A stretch of DNA of 64,000 nucleotides, taken from contig JBMORG010000012.1 in NCBI GenBank assembly GCA_049322355.1, forward strand, positions 1 to 64,000, in the 5' to 3' direction. The position numbers and the translations under genes were made by a program. Shown here piece by piece: positions 59,459 through 64,000 of the stretch. Position 1 is the stretch's first letter, and each line of letters opens with the position of its first letter. Source of the DNA: 0-14-0-80-60-11 sp049322355 (GTDB taxonomy: Bacteria > Desulfobacterota > Desulfobaccia > Desulfobaccales > 0-14-0-80-60-11). The notes beneath the pieces are model-generated. The model did no database searches. It worked only from the letters and a program-made list of their open reading frames with translations, and was not told where the DNA came from.

Positions 59459-59848
59459 TCATTTGCTGATAAATTTCAAGTCCCGCAGCTTTTGTAAAAC
59501 CTCTTCCTTGGTGAGGGGTCCGATATGCCGGTCCGCTTCTTTGCCCGAGGCATCCAGAAAGACCTGGGTGGGAATCAGCATGATCTTGTATTGCTGAAAC
59601 AGGTCCTTTTCCTTATCAGCATAAACCATGCGGAATTCCACCTGGTCGCTGTGGCTGGTTTTCAACTCCGCCATCACCTTTTCCATATCTTTGCAGGAGG
59701 CACAGTAACCTGCGCCAAATTCAAAGAGCACCGGCTTGCCTTTAGTCGGAGCCGCACCTTGCGCCTGGGCCTGCCAGGGTTGTGAGAGGGCCAGAAATCC
59801 CATCAGACAGGAAAATCCAATAACAACAAGGAAACGCCACGATTTCAT
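59459..59848 (-). CDS. Periplasmic thioredoxin-like protein
   Basis: 129 residues with a signal peptide (cleavage near AQA-QGAAP). The redox site is GAGYCASCKDMEKV (C-A-S-C) and cis-Pro is in LIPTQVFLDASG, as in TlpA/DsbD-gamma like proteins. Directly upstream of ccdA, with which it probably forms an electron relay. Confidence 0.88.
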   Translation of the reverse strand: MKSWRFLVVIGFSCLMGFLALSQPWQAQAQGAAPTKGKPVLFEFGAGYCASCKDMEKVMAELKTSHSDQVEFRMVYADKEKDLFQQYKIMLIPTQVFLDASGKEADRHIGPLTKEEVLQKLRDLKFISK

Positions 59849-59913
59849 TTGTCCCCTTCCTCTTAGTGATTGAATTCAGGTTTGCTAACCGCAAATTCGA
59901 TCCCTAGTAAACT

Positions 59914-60789
59914 TTACCGCGACGCCGGCGGGATCAAGAGCACCGGGCAGGGCGCCAGCCGTGAAACATTATGAGCTACGCTCCCCAAAAAGATTTCTTC
60001 AATGAACCCCTTTCCCTGGGTGCCCATAACGATTAACGAGATGTCCCGGGATGCTAAAATCCGCAGGATGGCCTGGAGCGGATGCCCCGGGTCAAAAATT
60101 GCCTCCACCTGGGGAACACCGGTGTTTTTCAGTTCCTGGTTCCAGGCCGCCAAAGAATCCCGGGCCTGGGCCTCCGCCATTTCTTGAAAGCCCGGCGGGT
60201 AGGACGCGCCTCCGGGCACATCCAAGGCGTTGAGCACTGTCACCCGCGCCAGTCCTTTGGCAGCCAAGCGCTTCACATACTCCAGAGCCCGTGACGAGAT
60301 TGTCGAAAAGTCAGTGGGTAAAAGGATGTGGCGGAGCACCTCGGTGCGGGAGATTTCACACGAACCCGGCTGGCCCGGCATTTTCAATCTCACATTGAGC
60401 AGCAACACGGGATATTGGGTATTATGTAACACCGCGCAGGTGAAGCACCCCAGCACCCCTTCCCGCCAGAGAGATTGGCCGTGGGAGCCTACCACGATGA
60501 GATCGGCGCCATGGCGGCAGGCAACATCGTTCAAGTAATCTGCAGGCAGGCCCATGGGTATCTCCACGGTCACCTGCAAACCTTGAGCTTCCAATTCTTG
60601 CTGCTGGGCTTCCAGCTTAGGCCGGGCACTGGATTGGAGGATGCCTTCCATCCCCGCCATGAACTTAACACTGATCACATAAGTTAAAATTACCCGTTCA
60701 CATCCCAGGGCCTTGAATTCTCCGGAACAGGCCACAATTTCATCCCAGGCAGGTGACAGGTCGGTGGCCAACACGATGGTCTTGAACAT
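59914..60789 (-). CDS. Two-domain universal stress protein
   Basis: 291 residues from ATG 60789 (MFKTIVLATDLSPAW); the longer frame lacks support. Two Usp repeats: the first ends VVGSHGQSLWREGVLGCFTCAVL, a degenerate nucleotide loop, and the second has VMGTQGKGFIEEIFLGSVAHNV, the consensus G-x2-G-x9-G-S. It stands 4 bases past acr3, so it is induced with the arsenite pump. Similar tandem Usp proteins accompany ars and transporter genes in other deltaproteobacteria. Confidence 0.9.
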   Translation of the reverse strand: MFKTIVLATDLSPAWDEIVACSGEFKALGCERVILTYVISVKFMAGMEGILQSSARPKLEAQQQELEAQGLQVTVEIPMGLPADYLNDVACRHGADLIVVGSHGQSLWREGVLGCFTCAVLHNTQYPVLLLNVRLKMPGQPGSCEISRTEVLRHILLPTDFSTISSRALEYVKRLAAKGLARVTVLNALDVPGGASYPPGFQEMAEAQARDSLAAWNQELKNTGVPQVEAIFDPGHPLQAILRILASRDISLIVMGTQGKGFIEEIFLGSVAHNVSRLAPCPVLLIPPASR

Positions 60790-60793
60790 GAAC

Positions 60794-61879
60794 TTACCCT
60801 CTTTCCTCCATGATCCCTGGAGCGCACACCGCGGGAGCAAAGTACTTCTGCCGGAAGCGCAAGGCCACGTTCACCAGGCTGATAAGCACTGGCACTTCCA
60901 CCAAAGGGCCGATGACTGCGGCAAAGGCTTCCCCGGACTGGAGTCCGAATACTGCCACCGCCACTGCGATGGCCAGCTCAAAATTGTTGCTGGCGGCAGT
61001 AAACGACAGGGTGGTAGAAATACGGTAGCCCGCCCCGGCCTTGGCCGACATATAGAAAGTAATAAAAAACATCACAATGAAATAGATGACCAGGGGGATA
61101 GCGATGCGCACCACGTCCAGGGGAAGTTCTACGATATACTCGCCTTTAAGAGAGAACATCACCACGATGGTGAACAATAGGGCAATGAGGGTGATGGGAC
61201 TGATCTTGGGCAGGAACCTTTCTTCATACCATTGTAACCCCTTGCGCCTGACCAAAAAAAAGCGGGTGAACATCCCGCCGAAGAAGGGGATGCCCAGGTA
61301 AATTAAGACGCTTTCGGCCACCTGCAAAATTGTCACCTGGACTTTCAGACCCGAGGCTATGCCCAGCCAGGTGGGCAGGATAGTCACAAAGATATAGGCG
61401 TAGATGGAGAAAAACATCATCTGGAAGATGGAATTAAAGGCCACCAGGCCGGCACAATATTCCGTGTCCCCCTGGGCTAAGTCGTTCCAAACGATGACCA
61501 TGGCGATGCAGCGGGCCAGGCCGATGATGATCAGGCCCACCATATACTCGGGGTAGCCGCTGAGAAAGGCGATGGCCAGCAGGAACATCAGGATGGGGCC
61601 GATAATCCAATTCTGGATTAAAGAAAGGGACAAGACCTTGAAGTTCGTGAAAACCTGGGGCAGCTCCTCGTAACGCACCTTGGCCAGAGGTGGATACATC
61701 ATCAGTATGAGGCCGAGGGCGATGGGAATATTGGTGGTGCCCACCTGGAAGGACGTTAAAACCTGGGTGAACCCGGGCATTAAATAACCGAGGAGGACGC
61801 CCGTAGCCATGGTTAAAAAAATCCACAGGGTCAGGAACCGTTCCACGAACCCCAGGCGCTTGGCAATGGTGTCAGCCAT
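60794..61879 (-). CDS. acr3: Arsenite efflux transporter Acr3
   Basis: Exports arsenite using the proton motive force. 361 residues, ten membrane segments, of the BART family. The essential Cys in GLARCIAMVIVWNDLAQGDTEYCAG is present, as are LGIPFFGGMFTR, and SFTAASNNFELAIAVAVAVFG with the discontinuous-helix Glu. First gene downstream of the ArsR-type promoter at 61995-62022, RBS GGAG before ATG 61879. Confidence 0.95.
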   Translation of the reverse strand: MADTIAKRLGFVERFLTLWIFLTMATGVLLGYLMPGFTQVLTSFQVGTTNIPIALGLILMMYPPLAKVRYEELPQVFTNFKVLSLSLIQNWIIGPILMFLLAIAFLSGYPEYMVGLIIIGLARCIAMVIVWNDLAQGDTEYCAGLVAFNSIFQMMFFSIYAYIFVTILPTWLGIASGLKVQVTILQVAESVLIYLGIPFFGGMFTRFFLVRRKGLQWYEERFLPKISPITLIALLFTIVVMFSLKGEYIVELPLDVVRIAIPLVIYFIVMFFITFYMSAKAGAGYRISTTLSFTAASNNFELAIAVAVAVFGLQSGEAFAAVIGPLVEVPVLISLVNVALRFRQKYFAPAVCAPGIMEERG

Positions 61880-61900
61880 AACTGCTCCTATCTCTTCAGT

Positions 61901-61919
61901 ATCCGTATAACCGATTTAG
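61901..61919. promoter_or_regulatory. Extra ArsR-type half/imperfect operator in the acr3 leader
   Basis: atccgtataaccgattta, 22 bases before the acr3 ATG. It shares the ATCCG..TAACCG pattern with the two spacer operators and lies downstream of the acr3 start point. Confidence 0.5.
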
Positions 61920-61994
61920 TAAGTATCATTAGTAAAAAAATTTTTGGGGTTCGGGTAGGATGGATAATCGTGGTTCTGCGCTCATGAGGTTTTT

Positions 61995-62022
61995 TATATA
62001 ACCGGATAGCCGGATTAGTCAA
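61995..62022 (-). promoter_or_regulatory. acr3 promoter with ArsR operator in its spacer
   Basis: TTGACT (62017-62022), 16-base spacer and TATATA (61995-62000); the spacer holds AATCCGGCTATCCGGT, an ATCCGG-CTA-TCCGG repeat/inverted motif matching the one at arsR. ArsR bound here would cover both promoter elements. Confidence 0.7.
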
Positions 62023-62055
62023 AATAAGATTGTGTTAAAAAAGACCTGAAAGAAA

Positions 62056-62424
62056 TCAGGAACATTGACAGACGGCGGCCCGGTCTTTGTGCTCTTTGTC
62101 TGACAGCCACTGGTCCAACCGCTCCTGGAGCGCCCGGGCCTCGGGGCGGGATCCCAGAATGTCCGCCAACAGCTTGAGTTGCTTGTCTTCCGGGCTGCCC
62201 GGGGGGACGCTCAAGCGATAATTCATCCAAACCCCCTCCCGCCGGTCCGTGACCCAGCCCAGGTAATAAAGATAGCGCAGATGGCGGGAGGCCTTGGATT
62301 GGGTGATTCCCAGCACCCCCATAATATCGCAGACGCAGAGCTCTTCTTTGGCCATCAGCAGCCAAAGAATCTTTAACCGGGTTTCGTCCGCTAATGATTT
62401 GAAAAGCCGAGCTTCGTTTTTCAT
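62056..62424 (-). CDS. arsR: ArsR-family arsenic-responsive repressor
   Basis: 122-residue winged-helix metalloregulator. The As(III) site ELCVCDIMGVLGITQSKASRHLRYL has C30 and C32 at the start of the DNA-reading helix, as in classic ArsR; the C-terminus ends CQCS (C119, C121), giving a further thiol pair. DETRLKILWLL and the wing NYRLS are typical. Transcribed from a promoter with the operator in its spacer and only 5 bases between the -10 and the ATG, so probably leaderless. Encoded upstream of acr3, which has its own similar promoter. Confidence 0.94.
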   Translation of the reverse strand: MKNEARLFKSLADETRLKILWLLMAKEELCVCDIMGVLGITQSKASRHLRYLYYLGWVTDRREGVWMNYRLSVPPGSPEDKQLKLLADILGSRPEARALQERLDQWLSDKEHKDRAAVCQCS

Positions 62425-62429
62425 AATTT

Positions 62430-62458
62430 TTGATAACCGGATAAGCGGATATTGTCAA
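62430..62458 (-). promoter_or_regulatory. arsR promoter with ArsR operator in its spacer
   Basis: TTGACA (62453-62458), 17-base spacer, TATCAA (62430-62435). The spacer ATATCCGCTTATCCGGT carries two ATCCG units. The ATG begins 5 bases after the -10, so transcription and translation would start at or near the same base. Confidence 0.75.
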
Positions 62459-62528
62459 GATTATTTTTTCGTCTTCATTTTATATATAGCGACATTAATT
62501 TATGCGCCTAGATCAAGTTAGCATCTTC

Positions 62529-62613
62529 TTGTCATTCTGAGGCGCCAAAGGCGCCGAAGAATCTCATTTTTTCGTGAATGCAGAGACCCTTCGCCTTAGG
62601 CTCAGGGTGACAA
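62529..62613. repeat. tgtcattctgag-type palindromic repeat
   Basis: Starts cttgtcattctgaggcgcc, ends gcctcaggctcagggtgaca in relaxed form, with gaagaatctc near the middle. It resembles the 47368 element in size and ends. Confidence 0.65.
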
Positions 62614-62700
62614 AATCCAGCAGTTTCAAGGTATACACGCCATGATGCGCAATTTTTTATGTCGCTATGTATACAAGGGTGCCATACTTTTTTTTTCGGA

Positions 62701-62720
62701 GATAATCGGTTATCCGATTT
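62701..62720. promoter_or_regulatory. Orphan ArsR-type inverted repeat
   Basis: gataatcggttatccgattt, a better palindrome (AATCGG..CCGATT) of the same family as the arsR/acr3 operators, 124 bases from tRNA-Phe and with no clear target gene. Confidence 0.45.
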
Positions 62721-62828
62721 AGAGGGGGACGTGGCGGGTGCGCGCCAGTGAGCCAGTCGCTGAAAATCAAAACCCACTCACCGCTTTGAACTGGGTTGAA
62801 ATTGATGAACCGGAAATCCTTTCTAACG

Positions 62829-62904
<76 letters not shown>

Positions 62905-63111
62905 CCCAGGTGTTTTGTTTATCCTGACCTCCCGTTTTTGTCAATAAAAAATCGCCCTTGCTAAATCCCGCAAATCTAGACACAATGTCACTTAAATGGG
63001 AGATTCACACGATTTTGCAATCCGGGGCGGCGGTTAGGCACCTCCCTGTCAGTATCCCACTCTGGGGTATCATGATTTTTGAACCTTTATCAGGCAATGA
63101 GGAAATTTTCC

Positions 63112-64000
63112 GTGCCGGACCCATATATACTCATCGTTGGCCCGGAAGGGAAGACCCGCCAACGCCTGGCTGAGATCTTGACCCAGGCTTCTTATGATAT
63201 GGGTCAATGCCAGCCAGATCAATTGGCTGCCACCCTCCAGACCTGGACTCCCGACCTCCTGCTGCTCATCGAAGAACCTGGAATAACCCAGCCGTTCATT
63301 CAGAGACTCAGGGCCGATGAGGCCACCTGGAACCTGCCAATTATCGTGGCCCTGGCCGATTTTTCCGAATCGGCCGCGGTCTGGGTCCTGGAGGGGGGAG
63401 CAGACGAATACCTGCTGCCGCCCTTTGAGCCTGGCGAAGTTCTTGCCCGGGTGGCGGTGGTGCTTCGACTGCAGCATGACCGCCGCCTGTTGTTGGCCTC
63501 TCACGAGGAGTTTTCCCGAATCTTCCAGGAGACCAGCCATCCCCTCTTTTTTTGCGATCGCTGGGGAACCGGGTGCAATCTCAATCCCGCCCTGCGGCGC
63601 CTCCTGGGTTATCCTGGCAAACGGAGCATTGTCCCCGTACCTTTGGAGGAGTTGCTCTACACCTCTGAAGATCGGGAACGCTTTCGTAAAATCCTCACCG
63701 AGCCTGGGAAAGCCAATCACATGAAGCTGCAGCTGGCAAATCGGGAAGGTCAGCCGGTGACGGTGTTGATTAACGATCTGGCCCTGGAAAACCGCCCGGA
63801 CGAAGTCTTGAGCTTCCAGGTACAGCCGGTGGGTTCCACCACCCCCCTCAAACGTGCCCTTCAGGGGCTGGTGGAGCACTTACTGCCCAGCGCCCGCGAC
63901 TACCTGGCCCTGCTTCAAATGACTCCGCTCCTTGGGGGCCGCTACGAGAAAATCAAGAAACTGGGACAGGGCAATTTCGGCGAGGTCTGGCTGGTTATGG
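63112..64000 (+). CDS. Receiver-PAS-Ser/Thr kinase hybrid, 3' part off the window
   Basis: An open frame runs to the window end. GTG 63112 has GAGGA eight bases upstream; an in-frame ATG 63097 is the alternative. Residues about 1-120 look like a receiver domain (YILIVGPEGKTRQRLAEIL, LLLLIEEPG, LPIIVALADFSE) but the usual acidic pocket and phosphoacceptor Asp are not clear, E-E-P replaces D. About 130-250 is PAS-like (FSRIFQETSHPLFFCDRWG). From about 283 the protein kinase P-loop YEKIKKLGQGNFGEVWLV begins. This is a degenerate-receiver sensor kinase of Hanks type; input and target unknown. Confidence 0.75.
   Translation, partial: MPDPYILIVGPEGKTRQRLAEILTQASYDMGQCQPDQLAATLQTWTPDLLLLIEEPGITQPFIQRLRADEATWNLPIIVALADFSESAAVWVLEGGADEYLLPPFEPGEVLARVAVVLRLQHDRRLLLASHEEFSRIFQETSHPLFFCDRWGTGCNLNPALRRLLGYPGKRSIVPVPLEELLYTSEDRERFRKILTEPGKANHMKLQLANREGQPVTVLINDLALENRPDEVLSFQVQPVGSTTPLKRALQGLVEHLLPSARDYLALLQMTPLLGGRYEKIKKLGQGNFGEVWLVM

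Noticed and set aside
63070..63879. A 269-codon minus-strand frame near the window end
   Set aside because: It is the complement of the receiver-PAS-kinase gene, whose plus-strand frame has recognisable domains and codon usage.

Overview
The window is a GC-rich bacterial chromosome segment. Gene content and protein style suggest a deltaproteobacterium (Desulfobacterota), perhaps near Desulfobacca, but this is inferred from family resemblance and not from any search. It is densely coded, has one tRNA and no rRNA, and carries many short dispersed palindromic repeats between genes. No CRISPR array, prophage or intact insertion sequence was seen.

Region 1 (0-20.4 kb, minus strand) is a division and cell wall (dcw) cluster. 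In transcription order it runs mraZ, rsmH, ftsL, ftsI (with a PASTA domain), murE (DNPR motif, meso-DAP type), murF, mraY, murD, ftsW, murG, murC, ftsQ, ftsA, ftsZ, ending in a strong terminator; a B12-binding-type radical SAM gene follows. murB and ddl are absent from their usual place near murC-ftsQ. A DUF559 nuclease-like gene bounded by palindromic repeats lies between murG and murC. A promoter and four 10-bp-spaced MraZ boxes precede mraZ.

Region 2 (20-36 kb) holds ruvX with envelope polysaccharide genes (O-antigen ligase-like, coiled-coil membrane protein, GT39 glycosyltransferase), a DMT-family protein, then on the plus strand a geranylgeranyl reductase-like flavoprotein, a glycerophosphodiesterase, a three-domain acyl-activating/ACP/acyltransferase protein, aconitase and an aldehyde dehydrogenase. 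A UspA protein and a YhaM-type exoribonuclease follow on the minus strand.

Region 3 (35.5-47.2 kb) begins with an RpoD/RpoS-like sigma factor and a DksA-type protein, closed by a terminator. An AT-rich type II restriction-modification pair follows (beta-class methylase plus BglII/BstYI-like nuclease), which looks acquired. Then come a PurN-like formyltransferase, an FkbM methyltransferase, a nitrilase, G6PDH, a spermidine synthase, a NYN nuclease joined to a cold-shock-like domain, and glycogen synthase.

Region 4 (47.6-54.1 kb, minus strand) is a metal-handling locus: fur, two feoA, feoB, a FeoB-associated Cys-rich peptide, an outer-membrane barrel, a periplasmic OB-fold-like protein, a DUF4198 protein, and a previously easy-to-miss 53-residue peptide with 19 His and terminal Cys-Cys-His motifs, driven by a perfect consensus sigma70 promoter.

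Region 5 (54.3-62.5 kb, minus strand) is an arsenic/redox island: arsR, acr3, a two-domain Usp, thioredoxin, ccdA, arsM, a CXXC-less thioredoxin-like protein, an ArsP-type permease, a small disulfide protein, arsC, and two small Cys-rich proteins. Both the arsR and acr3 promoters carry the same inverted repeat in the -35/-10 spacer, and arsR appears to be leaderless. The window ends with tRNA-Phe and the 5' part of a receiver-PAS-Ser/Thr kinase gene that runs off the edge.
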